Part shown: positions 15,420 through 23,629 of the stretch, piece by piece
Layout of the letters: every line of letters begins with the position of its first letter
Numbering within the stretch: position 1 is the stretch's first letter
Assembly: GCF_026339995.1 (NCBI RefSeq)
Contig: NZ_JAPEPT010000006.1
Location: forward strand, 186,001 to 250,000
DNA from: Streptomyces sp. NBC_01481
Lineage (GTDB): Bacteria; Actinomycetota; Actinomycetes; Streptomycetales; Streptomycetaceae
DNA length: 64,000 nt
Direction: 5' to 3'
Notes under the pieces: generated by a model
Database searches by the model: none
Told to the model about the DNA's origin: nothing
What the model saw: only the letters and a program-made list of their open reading frames with translations
Translations under genes and position numbers: made by a program

Positions 15420-16136
15420 ATGGATGTCATCAAGGTTCTTTCCGAGCTGCACCTGCTGCGCTTCCCTGTCGGCCAGGCCTATCTATGGCGCGACGGGGAC
15501 GAGTTGACGCTGATCGACGCGGGCACGATCGGCGCCGGTCCGCTCATCGCGGACGCCGTGAGGGGGCTCGGACTGCACCCCCGGGACGTGCGGCGGATCG
15601 TGCTGACGCACTTCCACGAGGATCATGCGGGCGGGGCGGGCGAGTTCGCGGCGCTGAGCGGTGCGCCGGTGCTGGCGCACCGGCTGGACGCGCCGTTCGT
15701 ACGGGGCGACGAGCCGGGTCCGCCGCCCCTGTTCGAGGACTGGGAGCGGCCGATCTTCGCGGAGGTGGCGAAGCTGCTGCCGCCGCCGTCGGACGAGCCC
15801 GTATTGCCCTCGGACGTACGGGAGTTGGAGGACGGGGAACTCCTCGACTTCGGGGGCGGAGCGCGCGTGGTGTCCGTGCCCGGGCACACGGAGGGCAGCA
15901 TTGGTCTCCATCTCCCGGCGCACGGCGTCCTGTTCACCGGGGACGCGGTCGCCGCGGCACCGGAGCACGGCGGCGTTCTGATGGGCGTGTTCAACCAGGA
16001 CCGTACGCGCACCGTGGAGTCGTTTCGGAAGCTGGCCGCTCTCGACGCGGACGTCGCCTGCTTCGGCCACGGCGATCCGGTGACCCGCGACGCCTCGGCG
16101 GGCCTGCGGGAGGCGTTCGAGCGCGACCACGGGTAG
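15420..16136 (+). CDS. MBL-fold metallo-hydrolase (238 aa)
   Basis: The metallo-beta-lactamase fold motif is THFHEDHAGG (His64, His66, Asp68, His69), followed by the third His in SVPGHTEGSIGLH and the bridging Asp of LFTGDAVAA. The last His is CFGHGDPV. The protein is a soluble two-zinc hydrolase of the glyoxalase II/lactonase-like group; substrate unknown. A GTG three codons upstream (15411) is an alternative start. The 3' end faces the kinase-NUDIX gene 24 bp away. Confidence 0.85.
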   Translation: MDVIKVLSELHLLRFPVGQAYLWRDGDELTLIDAGTIGAGPLIADAVRGLGLHPRDVRRIVLTHFHEDHAGGAGEFAALSGAPVLAHRLDAPFVRGDEPGPPPLFEDWERPIFAEVAKLLPPPSDEPVLPSDVRELEDGELLDFGGGARVVSVPGHTEGSIGLHLPAHGVLFTGDAVAAAPEHGGVLMGVFNQDRTRTVESFRKLAALDADVACFGHGDPVTRDASAGLREAFERDHG

Positions 16137-16160
16137 ACCGGGCCGGCCGGGGGCGGGCCG

Positions 16161-17192
16161 TCAGACCGGGACGCCCGCCTCCAGGTAGAGCGCGGAGCCC
16201 CGCTCCCGCGCCCTCAGCGCCCAGCGCAGCCGCTCGTAGCGCGTCGGCGGCAGCAGCTCGGCGGCCTCCTCCTCGGCGACGAACCGCCAGCCGCGCAGCT
16301 CCGATCCGGGCAGCAGCACCCGCCCTGCCTCGCCGCTGTCCAGCCGGCCGCCGTCGTAGAGCAGCCGCAGCCCGCCGAAGCCCGGTGGCCGCGGCGCCTC
16401 CCAGTCGACCACCAACAGCCGGGGCACCTGGGCGAGTTCGATGCCCAGCTCCTCGGTCACCTCGCGCATCCCGCCGCGCGCGGGTGGCTCGCCTCGCTCC
16501 ACCACTCCGCCCGGGAACTCCCAGCCGGGCTTGTAGGTGGGGTCGACGAGGAGCACCCGGTCCTCCTCGTCGAAGAGCAGTACTCCGGCGGCCAGTGTTT
16601 CGGCGGTCGGCTCGGGGGTCTGCACGATCTCGCAGACCGCGGCGTCCCCGCTGCGTACCGCCGTGGCTATGCGCCGCGCCGTCTGAAGGGGGTCGAGCCG
16701 GCTGGTGTCGATGACGTGCGCGTCGCCCCCGATCCAGTCGAGGGCGGCGAGGTACGGCTCGATGTGGTCGTACGCCCATTGCCTCACGCGCTGGTCGGCA
16801 TCCGGGATGTCCGGCTCCTCGCGGGTGGCGATCCGTTCGCGCAGGATCGTTTCATCCGGTCGAAGCAGCACATGCCGTACCGGAATGCGGCGGGAGGCGA
16901 GACCGCCGAAGATCTCGTCGCGGTACTCCTGGCGCAGCAGAGTCATCGGCACGACCAGCACCCCGCCGAGCTCGCTGAGCAGCGCCGCCGCCGTGTCCAC
17001 CACGAGGCGCCGCCAGATCGGCAGATCCTGGTAGTCGCTCACCTCGGCCAGGCGCTTCTGCGGCAGCAGATGGCGCAGCTGGCCGCCGATGAGTTCGGGG
17101 TCGTACAGCGTGCTGTTCGGGATCAGATCGATCAGTTCGCGCGCGGTACTGGTCTTGCCCGCTCCGAACGCACCGTTGATCCAGACAATCAC
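16161..17192 (-). CDS. bifunctional P-loop kinase / NUDIX hydrolase fusion (343 aa)
   Basis: The GTG at 17192 follows GAGGGGG. Residues 1-170 are a P-loop kinase-like domain: Walker A GAFGAGKTS (7-15), then SRRIPVRHVLLRPDETILRER and a lid-like stretch. Residues 190-340 are a NUDIX domain with the box GVVERGEPPARGGM then REVTEELGI (G-x5-E-x7-REVxEELGI), which binds metal and cleaves nucleoside diphosphate-linked substrates. Fusion of the two suggests phosphorylation and pyrophosphate hydrolysis on related nucleotide substrates, but the substrate cannot be read from sequence. Confidence 0.85.
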   Translation of the reverse strand: MIVWINGAFGAGKTSTARELIDLIPNSTLYDPELIGGQLRHLLPQKRLAEVSDYQDLPIWRRLVVDTAAALLSELGGVLVVPMTLLRQEYRDEIFGGLASRRIPVRHVLLRPDETILRERIATREEPDIPDADQRVRQWAYDHIEPYLAALDWIGGDAHVIDTSRLDPLQTARRIATAVRSGDAAVCEIVQTPEPTAETLAAGVLLFDEEDRVLLVDPTYKPGWEFPGGVVERGEPPARGGMREVTEELGIELAQVPRLLVVDWEAPRPPGFGGLRLLYDGGRLDSGEAGRVLLPGSELRGWRFVAEEEAAELLPPTRYERLRWALRARERGSALYLEAGVPV

Positions 17193-17434
17193 GGTTCCCC
17201 CTCTTCCGTAGCCCACAGTGGATTGCCCGCAACACCCTGCCACGAAAACCCGTGTCGGGAACCCGCCGGTTGATCGTGGTCGGCGTCGCGGATCCAACTG
17301 TGGCCGTGCTGTTGCCGGTTCACCACCACCGTGCGGGAACCTGGTGCGTCTCACCCTACGAACAGACGGCTTCGCCGGACCGTGACACGGGCGTGTGAAG
17401 CGTCGTTGGAGCGGGAGAGACAAGGGGGTGCGGG

Positions 17435-17611
17435 ATGCGCCGTACGGTGTTGGAGAGGTTTCCCGCCGGGGGCCCGCGCGGGAGCTGGCCGGCCGAGGAG
17501 TTCGCACGCGCACGCCGGGACGAGGGCCTGGCGGCGGAGGTCGTGATGGACCTGGAATCGGATGCGTTCCTGGTCGTCGTGCCGCAGCAGCCCGCGGACG
17601 CGGTCACCTAG
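17435..17611 (+). CDS. small acidic hypothetical protein (58 aa)
   Basis: ATG at 17435 preceded by AAGGGGGTG. The product begins MRRTVLERFPAGG and continues with a charged helix (PAEEFARARRDEGLAAEVVM) and a beta-like end (DAFLVVVPQQPADAVT). Codon third positions are strongly G/C, as in real genes here. Its TAG stop is the first three bases of the adjacent repeat element, so the native C-terminus may have been longer. I do not recognise a family. Confidence 0.6.
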   Translation: MRRTVLERFPAGGPRGSWPAEEFARARRDEGLAAEVVMDLESDAFLVVVPQQPADAVT

Positions 17612-17772
17612 GGGGTGTCTTTCGGATCTTGCCGGGCTCGCGTGCCCTGGCACGCACGGTCGCTGCGTTGTCGTCAGTCGCCGACGCTCCGCGTCGGCTC
17701 CTTCCTCCGCCTTGCGATCGCACGCACCAGACCCCGCTCACTGATCCGGCCTGATCCAAAAGACACCCCCTA
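17609..17772. mobile_element. non-autonomous repeat element A (164 bp, MITE-like)
   Basis: Terminal inverted repeats TAGGGGGTGTCTTTCGGATC (17609-17628) and its complement at 17753-17772 match at 19 of 20 positions. The core contains TTGCCGGGCTCGCG, CTGCGTTGTCGTCAGTCGCC, an internal hairpin GCCGACGC/GCGTCGGC, and CCTCCGCCTTGCGATCGCAC. The same core is found inverted at 31034-31197 and in part at 37082-37260, with different ends. There is no ORF inside. Confidence 0.85.
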
Positions 17773-17778
17773 GGGCCC

Positions 17779-17806
17779 GGCCCCCGCCCGGACGGGGACG
17801 GGGGCC
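17779..17806 (-). terminator. hairpin after the sugar ABC operon
   Basis: GGCCCCCG (17779-17786) pairs with CGGGGGCC (17799-17806) 9 bp beyond the stop of the last permease gene. It lies immediately next to repeat element A. Confidence 0.65.
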
Positions 17807-17814
17807 TCCTCGGA

Positions 17815-18738
17815 TCAGCCCTTGGTTGAGCCGAGCGTGAGCCCGGCGATGAAGTGCCGCTGCAGCAGCAGGAAGACCAGCAGCGTCGGCAGCGCGACGA
17901 TCACCGAGCCCGCGGCGAGCAGGTTGTAGTCGGTGAAGAACTGGCCGCGGAGATTGTTGAGCGCCGAGGTGACGGGGAGCTTGTCGCCGTCGGAGATGAA
18001 GACGAGCGCCCACAGGAAGTCGTTGTACATCCAGGTGAACTGGAGCGTACCGAGCGCCGCGAGGGCCGGTCGGCACAGCGGCAGGGTGATGCGCCAGTAC
18101 TGCGTCCACACGCTCGCGCCGTCCACGATCGCCGCCTCCAGGATCTCCTGCGGCAGCGTGCGCATGAAGTTGGCGAGCACGAAGACGCAGAAGCCGATCT
18201 GGAACCCGACCTGGACGGAGATGACGGCCCAGTACGAGTCGAACATCGTCATCGAGTCGGACATCCAGTAGGGCAGCGGGATGCGGTTGAACATGACGTA
18301 CAACGGAGTGACGATCACCTGCTGGGGCAGCAGATTGCCCGCGGTGAACAGCATCAGGAGCAGGATCGAGCCGCGCATCTTCAGCCGCGCCACGGCGAAG
18401 GCGACGAACGAGGCGAAGAACAGCGCGAGAAGCACCCCCGGCACGGCGATGATGAGGGTGTTGACGAAGTACTTCGTCATCCCCGAGTCGCTGAAGGCCT
18501 GCTGGTAGTAGTCGAAGGAGAGCTTCTTCGGCAGCGAGAAGTACCCGCGCTCGGAGGTCTCGCCGTACGGCCTGAGCGAGGCGTAGACCGCGAGCAGCAG
18601 CGGCGCGAGGAAGGCCAGCGAGACGGTCATCAAGAAGGCGTGCAGGCCCAGCCGTCCGGGGCGCAGGAGGCGCTTTCGGGGCTGCGCGGGCGGGGCGGGC
18701 CGGGCGGCAGCGGGCGCCGGGGCGGTGTCGAGCGTCAT
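17815..18738 (-). CDS. carbohydrate ABC transporter permease, MalG-like (307 aa)
   Basis: Six membrane helices, first in FLMTVSLAFLAPLLLAVYASL, and the cytoplasmic EAA loop EAAIVDGASVWTQYWRITLPLCRPA, which contacts the ATPase. The helix order and the C-terminal LQRHFIAGLTLGSTKG are typical of the inner MalG-type permease of CUT1 sugar importers. The ATG overlaps the stop of the other permease by four bases (18735-18738), so the two are co-translated. No ATPase gene is nearby; Streptomyces commonly share one ATPase (MsiK) among such importers. Confidence 0.92.
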   Translation of the reverse strand: MTLDTAPAPAAARPAPPAQPRKRLLRPGRLGLHAFLMTVSLAFLAPLLLAVYASLRPYGETSERGYFSLPKKLSFDYYQQAFSDSGMTKYFVNTLIIAVPGVLLALFFASFVAFAVARLKMRGSILLLMLFTAGNLLPQQVIVTPLYVMFNRIPLPYWMSDSMTMFDSYWAVISVQVGFQIGFCVFVLANFMRTLPQEILEAAIVDGASVWTQYWRITLPLCRPALAALGTLQFTWMYNDFLWALVFISDGDKLPVTSALNNLRGQFFTDYNLLAAGSVIVALPTLLVFLLLQRHFIAGLTLGSTKG

Positions 18739-19643
18739 CGGTTCTTCTCCCCACGGATCTCCTGGACCAGGTACGTCACGACGAATCCCATGGAGACGAG
18801 CAGCAGGACGACGGCGATGGCGGAGCCGAATCCGATCCGGCTGGCCTCGCCGATGATGTTGTCGGTGACGAGTACGGAGAGCAGCTCCAGGCCGTTTCTG
18901 CCCTTGTTGACCGCGTAGACGATGTCGAAGGCGCGCAGCGCTTCGATGACGGTGATGACGCCGACGATGACATTGACGGGCCGCAGGGTCGGGAAGACGA
19001 CGCGGAAGAAGGTCTGTGCCTCACTGGCCCCGTCGATGGCGGCGGCTTCCTTCAGGGAGGGGTCGACGGCCTTGAGCCCGGCCAGGTAGAGGATCATCAC
19101 ATAGCCGGTGTGCCGCCAGGCAGCGGCCAGCAGGATCATCCAGAGGTTGATGTCGGGGTCGCCGAGCCAGTCGGTGGGATTCTCGGTGTCCCCGAGGATC
19201 GCGTTGAGCGCGCCCTGGTCGCGGGAGAAGACCAGTTGGGCGATGAAGCCGACGACGGCGAGCGAGAGCACCACCGGCATGTACAGCGTGGACTGGTAGA
19301 AGCGGCTGAACCGCACGCCCCTGTCGATCAGGACGGCCAGCAGCAGCCCGAAGGGGGTGGCGACCAGTCCGAGGAAGGCCAGCCAGAGCAGGTTGTGGCG
19401 GGCCGCCGGCCAGAACTGCGGATAGTCGGTGAAGAGGGTCTCGTAGTTCTTCGTACCGACCCAGGAGATGTCTCCTATGCCGTCCCAGCTGGTGAAGGAG
19501 AGCACGACGGAGGCGAGGGTCGGTCCCCACACGATGGCCAGGTCGAGCAGGATCGGTATGCCCAGCAGCACGCCGAGAACGGCGCGGTCGCGGCGGGTGA
19601 AGCGCCGCGGACCCCGCCGTGCGGCGCGCCTTGTGATGCTCAC
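18735..19643 (-). CDS. carbohydrate ABC transporter permease, MalF-like (302 aa)
   Basis: GTG start at 19643 with a GGGGGG ribosome site. A basic N-terminus (RRAARRGPRRFTRRDR) precedes TM1 (AVLGVLLGIPILLDLAIVWGP). The EAA loop is KEAAAIDGASEAQTFFRVVFPTLRP. It pairs with the MalG-like permease downstream to form the CUT1 translocation pore. The frame stays open upstream almost to the binding-protein stop, but that part is low-complexity and lacks a ribosome site. Confidence 0.92.
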   Translation of the reverse strand: MSITRRAARRGPRRFTRRDRAVLGVLLGIPILLDLAIVWGPTLASVVLSFTSWDGIGDISWVGTKNYETLFTDYPQFWPAARHNLLWLAFLGLVATPFGLLLAVLIDRGVRFSRFYQSTLYMPVVLSLAVVGFIAQLVFSRDQGALNAILGDTENPTDWLGDPDINLWMILLAAAWRHTGYVMILYLAGLKAVDPSLKEAAAIDGASEAQTFFRVVFPTLRPVNVIVGVITVIEALRAFDIVYAVNKGRNGLELLSVLVTDNIIGEASRIGFGSAIAVVLLLVSMGFVVTYLVQEIRGEKNR

Positions 19644-19773
19644 GCCCGATCGCCCCCCGGAGTCCTTCAGGGTGCCCCCGGCGGCCTGGGGTTCCGGGCC
19701 GGGGACGTGTTCCCCGGAAGAGTGCAGCAGCGGCACGGCTGGTGGCTCCAAGTCGGTTGCGGCCGGTGTCGGT

Positions 19774-21126
19774 TCAGCCTTCGGCGGCGAAGATGGTCTT
19801 CTTCTGCCTCTCGATGCTGTTGACCAACCCATCCACGTCCTTCGGCTTGTTGATGAAGGTCTGGATGGCCGGAATCATCACCGTCGACGAGAAGTCGGGC
19901 CTCGTGTCGCGGTCCAGGAACTGCGAGATCTGCTTGGCGCCCGAGACGAGGTCGACCGCCTTCTTCTGCAGCGGGGAGTACTTCGAGGTGTCGGCCTGGT
20001 CGCTCACGGCGATGTTGTTGGGGTCACTGGCGAGGTAGATGTCCTCCGCCTTGCCGGTGGCCAGCCACTTGAGCAGGTCCTTGGCGCTCTCCATGCTCTT
20101 GCTGTTCTTCAGTTCCTTGGACTTCTTCGCCAGCAGGAAGCCGTCGATGGGAGCCTCGACCGCGTCCTGGCCGTGCTCGGGGTTGATCTCCGGGAAGGGG
20201 AAGAAGTCGATGTCGGCCTGCTCGCCCTTGGGGAACTGGGCGCCGGGGTGCGGGAGTCCGAAGACGGCCATGCCCGCTTCCTTCTTCTGCAGGCTGGTCG
20301 CGGCCTCCTGCCAGGTGCGGCCGTTCGCTCCGGGCTGGCAGTACGGGAGGATGCTGCGCCAGGTGTCGAAGACGTCCTTGACGCGCTTGTCGGTCCACGC
20401 CTCCTTGCCCGCCATGAGGTTCTTGTGGAACTCGTATCCGTTACTGCGCATGTTGATGTAGTCGAAGGTGCCCATCGCGGGCCAGCCGTCCTTGTCGCAG
20501 AACGCGATCGGGACAAGCTTGTCCTTCTGCATCTGCCTGGCGAGGGCTATGTACTCGTCGAGGGTCTTGGGGGCCTGGTAGCCGTACTGCTGGAAGACGC
20601 TCTTCCGGTGGAAGACGGCCCAGGGGTAGTAGTAGTACGGGGTGAGGTACTGCTTGCCGTCCTCGCCCGTCGACTGGGCCTTCAGCGCGGCCGAGAAGCC
20701 CTGGTAGCCCGCCCAGTTGTCGCTGATGTCGTGCAGCAGGCCCTTCTTGGCGAAGAACTGCATGCGGTAGCCCGCGAACCACATGAACACGGAGTCCGGC
20801 TTGCCCTGCAGATAGCGGTTGATGTTCTCCTGGAAGGTGTTGTGGTCAACGGTGTTGACCTTGACCTTCCGTCCGTCCTTCGACTGCTCCGCGTACGCGG
20901 CGAACGCGTCGGCGAACGCCTTCTTCGGCACAGGGTCGGACGAGTTGGACCCCACCTTGATGGTCTTGCCGTCCCCGCCGGGGCCGCTGTCGCAGGCAGC
21001 GAGCAGCGAGGGCAGCGCGATCGCACCTGCACCCACCGCTGCACCGCGCAGCAGGCTCCGCCGGGACATCCGATGTCCTGCCACGCTCCCGGGCGCGGCA
21101 GGACCGTTGAACGATGACTGCGCCAT
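19774..21126 (-). CDS. sugar ABC transporter substrate-binding lipoprotein, Tat-exported (450 aa)
   Basis: ATG at 21126 after GGAGGAGGGG. The leader has a twin-arginine motif (MSRRSLLRGAAVGAGAIA) and a lipobox ending LLAAC, so it is folded in the cytoplasm, Tat-exported and lipid-anchored outside the membrane. The mature part is an extracellular binding protein of family 1 (DSVFMWFAGYRMQFFAKKGL, YYYYPWAVFHRKSVFQQYG). Aromatic-rich stretches suggest an oligosaccharide ligand, but which one is unknown. First gene of the operon with two permeases; a ROK kinase and LacI repressor lie just upstream. Confidence 0.92.
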   Translation of the reverse strand: MAQSSFNGPAAPGSVAGHRMSRRSLLRGAAVGAGAIALPSLLAACDSGPGGDGKTIKVGSNSSDPVPKKAFADAFAAYAEQSKDGRKVKVNTVDHNTFQENINRYLQGKPDSVFMWFAGYRMQFFAKKGLLHDISDNWAGYQGFSAALKAQSTGEDGKQYLTPYYYYPWAVFHRKSVFQQYGYQAPKTLDEYIALARQMQKDKLVPIAFCDKDGWPAMGTFDYINMRSNGYEFHKNLMAGKEAWTDKRVKDVFDTWRSILPYCQPGANGRTWQEAATSLQKKEAGMAVFGLPHPGAQFPKGEQADIDFFPFPEINPEHGQDAVEAPIDGFLLAKKSKELKNSKSMESAKDLLKWLATGKAEDIYLASDPNNIAVSDQADTSKYSPLQKKAVDLVSGAKQISQFLDRDTRPDFSSTVMIPAIQTFINKPKDVDGLVNSIERQKKTIFAAEG

Positions 21127-21465
21127 GTCCCCTCCTCCGGGGTGCAACCCAACACAACCCAACGCGAGGATTGGATCTCACTCCCAGAAAGGGGTGTCGT
21201 CAAGGGTTTTGGCGAGACATCGAACAACCGTTACCGCTTCTCTTCAACAGACTCCAACACGCCCTACCGTAAACGCTCGCGACGGACACGCACCTCCAGC
21301 CGTCCCAAAATGGGCGAGTACGGAGGAACGTAACGATGCGTCACCTTCCCACCCGCAGTACCCGTCGCAGAGTCGTCGGAGCGCTGGCCGCGGCGCGGTA
21401 GTCACCGACGGCCGGAAGTGCGTCGATTCCGACCACGCCAACTGGCCACTGCTGAGCGGCCGGTC
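21127..21465. other. intergenic stretch upstream of the sugar ABC operon
   Basis: Apart from the truncated signal-peptide ORF, no gene is visible. It must hold the promoter of the binding-protein gene, read leftwards. A segment CGAACAACCGTTACCG near 21223-21238 partly resembles the LacI palindrome at 22495 and may be a weaker operator. Confidence 0.5.
21336..21401 (+). pseudogene. signal-peptide-only ORF, remnant of a secreted protein gene
   Basis: After a good GGAGGAACG ribosome site the ATG opens a 21-residue frame, MRHLPTRSTRRR then VVGALAAAR, ending at a TAG (21399-21401). The basic start and hydrophobic step look exactly like the n- and h-region of a Sec/Tat leader cut short. The rest of the gene is absent; 30 bp later the ROK kinase 3' end begins. 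In sugar loci this position often holds a secreted glycosidase, which may be what was lost. Confidence 0.45.
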
Positions 21466-22431
21466 TCAGGACCGGCCGCTTACGACGGCTGCCGCCTCGC
21501 CCTGCCTGCCGAGCGAGGCGGCAGCCGCCGCACCCACCAGACCGGCGTCCGTGCCCGTCAGCGCCGGGGCCACCGTGAGGCGCTGAACGAAGGAGAGCGC
21601 GGCGTAGTCGCGCAACGAGCGGCGCAACGGAGCGAACAGCACCTCGCCCGCGCCCGCCACTCCCCCGCCGATCACCGCGATCTCGATCTCCACGAGAGTC
21701 GCGGTGGCGGCGATACCAGCGGCGAGCGCCTGGGCCGCGCGCTCGAAGGAGGCGATGGCGACCGGGTTCCCCGCGCGGGCGGCGGCGGCCACCGCGGCGG
21801 CCGAGGTGTCTCCGTCGAGGCCGGGCCGCCAGCCGTTCTCCAGTGCCCGGCGTGCGATGTTCGGGCCGCTGGCGAGGCGCTCGACGCAGCCGCGGGCGCC
21901 ACAGGGGCAGAGGTCGCCGTCGAGGTCGACACTGATGTGGCCGATGTGCCCGGCGTTGCCGGTGGGGCCGGGGTGGAGCTTGCCGCCGAGGACGAGTCCG
22001 CCGCCGACGCCGGTCGAGACGACCATGCACAGGGCGTTGTCGTAGCCGCGGGCCGCGCCCTGCCAGTGCTCGGCCGCCGTCATCGCGACACCGTCCCCGA
22101 CCAGCTCCACGGGGAGCCCGCCCACGGCCCGGCGCACCCGCGCGACCAGGGGGAACCCGCGCCAGCCGGGGACGTTGACCGGGCTGACCGTGCCTGCGGA
22201 TGCGTCCACGGGTCCGGCACTGCCGATGCCGACGGCGCTGGCCCGCACCCAGAGCGGGGATGCGGCGAGCTCACCGAGGACCGCCTCGACCGCGCGCATC
22301 ACCGTGTCGCCGTCCTCCTTGGCCGGAGTCGGGCGCTGGGCCCGCACCAGGATCGTGCCGCTGCCGTCCACCAACGCGCCGGCGATCTTGGTGCCGCCGA
22401 TGTCGAGCGCGGCGACGAGGTCGGTATGCAT
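21466..22431 (-). CDS. ROK family sugar kinase (about 321 aa)
   Basis: The ATP-binding motif VAALDIGGTKIAGALVDGSG is intact at the N-terminus, and the zinc cluster is GHIGHISVDLDG...CPCGARGCVE (His plus three Cys). There is no helix-turn-helix, so this is a kinase, probably glucokinase- or ManNAc/fructokinase-like. I prefer the ATG at 22431, which has GGGGGA 10 bases upstream; an ATG at 22488 would add 19 poorly conserved residues and lie against the LacI operator. It presumably phosphorylates the sugar brought in by the adjacent transporter. Confidence 0.88.
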   Translation of the reverse strand: MHTDLVAALDIGGTKIAGALVDGSGTILVRAQRPTPAKEDGDTVMRAVEAVLGELAASPLWVRASAVGIGSAGPVDASAGTVSPVNVPGWRGFPLVARVRRAVGGLPVELVGDGVAMTAAEHWQGAARGYDNALCMVVSTGVGGGLVLGGKLHPGPTGNAGHIGHISVDLDGDLCPCGARGCVERLASGPNIARRALENGWRPGLDGDTSAAAVAAAARAGNPVAIASFERAAQALAAGIAATATLVEIEIAVIGGGVAGAGEVLFAPLRRSLRDYAALSFVQRLTVAPALTGTDAGLVGAAAAASLGRQGEAAAVVSGRS

Positions 22432-22494
22432 CGGTGTGGGATCCCCCATGGGAGCTGTCGGACCTGCGGGTTCGGTAACAGTCTCCATTCCCCT

Positions 22495-22506
22495 GACAAC
22501 GTTGTC
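22495..22506. promoter_or_regulatory. LacI-family operator GACAACGTTGTC
   Basis: A perfect 12-bp palindrome centred on the CG typical of LacI-family operators. It lies between the divergent ROK kinase and LacI genes, so it probably controls both. Confidence 0.8.
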
Positions 22507-22564
22507 CAGGGCCTATGCTCGACGCCACACCCTCGCACACCCGACGACGACAGGACAGCGCACT

Positions 22565-23629
22565 GTGGCCGAGACCGACGATCCCCTGGCTTCGCCCGGG
22601 CGCCCCAGAGGCCCCGAGCCCCGCTACGGCAATCGGCCCACCATGAAGGATGTCGCCGCCCGGGCGGGCGTAGGCCTCAAGACCGTCTCCCGGGTGGTCA
22701 ACGGCGAACCGGGTGTCACCCCCGACACCGAGCGCCGGGTGCAGGAGGCCATCGAGTCCCTGGGCTTCCGCCGTAACGACAGCGCGCGCGTCCTGCGCAA
22801 GGGCCGCACCGCCTCCATCGGGCTCGTCCTCGAAGATCTCGCCGACCCCTTCTACGGCCCGCTCAGCCGCGCCGTCGAGGAGGTCGCCCGCGCGCACGGC
22901 GCGCTGTTGATCAACGGTTCCAGCGCCGAGGACCCGGACCGCGAGCAGGAGCTGGTGCTCGCGCTGTGCGCCCGCCGGGTCGACGGGCTGATCGTGATTC
23001 CCGCAGGTCATGACCACCGCTATCTGGAGCCCGAGATCAAGGCGGGCATAGCGACGGTGTTCGTGGACCGGCCGCCCGGTCAGATCGACGCCGATGTGGT
23101 GCTCTCCGACAGCTTCGGCGGCGCCCGCGCGGGCGTGGCCCATCTGATCGCGCACGGGCACCGCCGTATCGGCTTCATCGGCGACCAGCCCCGTATCCAC
23201 ACGGCCGTCGAGCGGCTGCGCGGCTATCGCGCCGCCATGGAGGACGCCGAGCTCACGGTGGACGAGTCCTGGGTGTCGCTGGGCTCCACCGCGCCGGAGC
23301 GGGTGCGGGCCGCCGTAACCGCGATGCTGACTGGTCCCGACCCGGTCACCGCGATCTTCGCGGGCAACAACCGGGTGACGGTGACGGCGGTACGGGCGCT
23401 GGCCGAGCGCGAGCGGCCGGTCGCCCTGGTCGGCTTCGACGACATCGAGCTGGCCGATCTGCTGGGCATCACGGTCATCGCCCAGGACGCCGCAACGCTG
23501 GGACGTACCGCGGCCGAGCGGCTGTTCCGGCGTCTCGACGGCGCGGACGACGCACCCTCGCAGGTGGCGCTGGACACAGTGCTGATCCCGCGCGGTTCGG
23601 GCGAGATCCCGCCGTCAGCAGACGGGTAG
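22565..23629 (+). CDS. LacI family transcriptional repressor (354 aa)
   Basis: The GTG at 22565 opens a short tail and then the helix-turn-helix MKDVAARAGVGLKTVSRVVN with the hinge helix (ARVLRKGRTASIGLV). The periplasmic-binding-protein-like ligand domain shows VDGLIVIPAG, AHLIAHGHRRIGFIGD and FAGNNRVTVTAVRAL. It most likely senses the imported sugar or a phosphate derivative and represses the divergent kinase and perhaps the transporter. The last 15 bases overlap the convergent Ser/Thr kinase gene. Confidence 0.92.
   Translation: MAETDDPLASPGRPRGPEPRYGNRPTMKDVAARAGVGLKTVSRVVNGEPGVTPDTERRVQEAIESLGFRRNDSARVLRKGRTASIGLVLEDLADPFYGPLSRAVEEVARAHGALLINGSSAEDPDREQELVLALCARRVDGLIVIPAGHDHRYLEPEIKAGIATVFVDRPPGQIDADVVLSDSFGGARAGVAHLIAHGHRRIGFIGDQPRIHTAVERLRGYRAAMEDAELTVDESWVSLGSTAPERVRAAVTAMLTGPDPVTAIFAGNNRVTVTAVRALAERERPVALVGFDDIELADLLGITVIAQDAATLGRTAAERLFRRLDGADDAPSQVALDTVLIPRGSGEIPPSADG

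Noticed and set aside
17609..17772. Element A as a riboswitch or tRNA-like RNA
   Set aside because: It recurs in inverted orientation with perfect terminal repeats and lies after stop codons rather than in 5' leaders.
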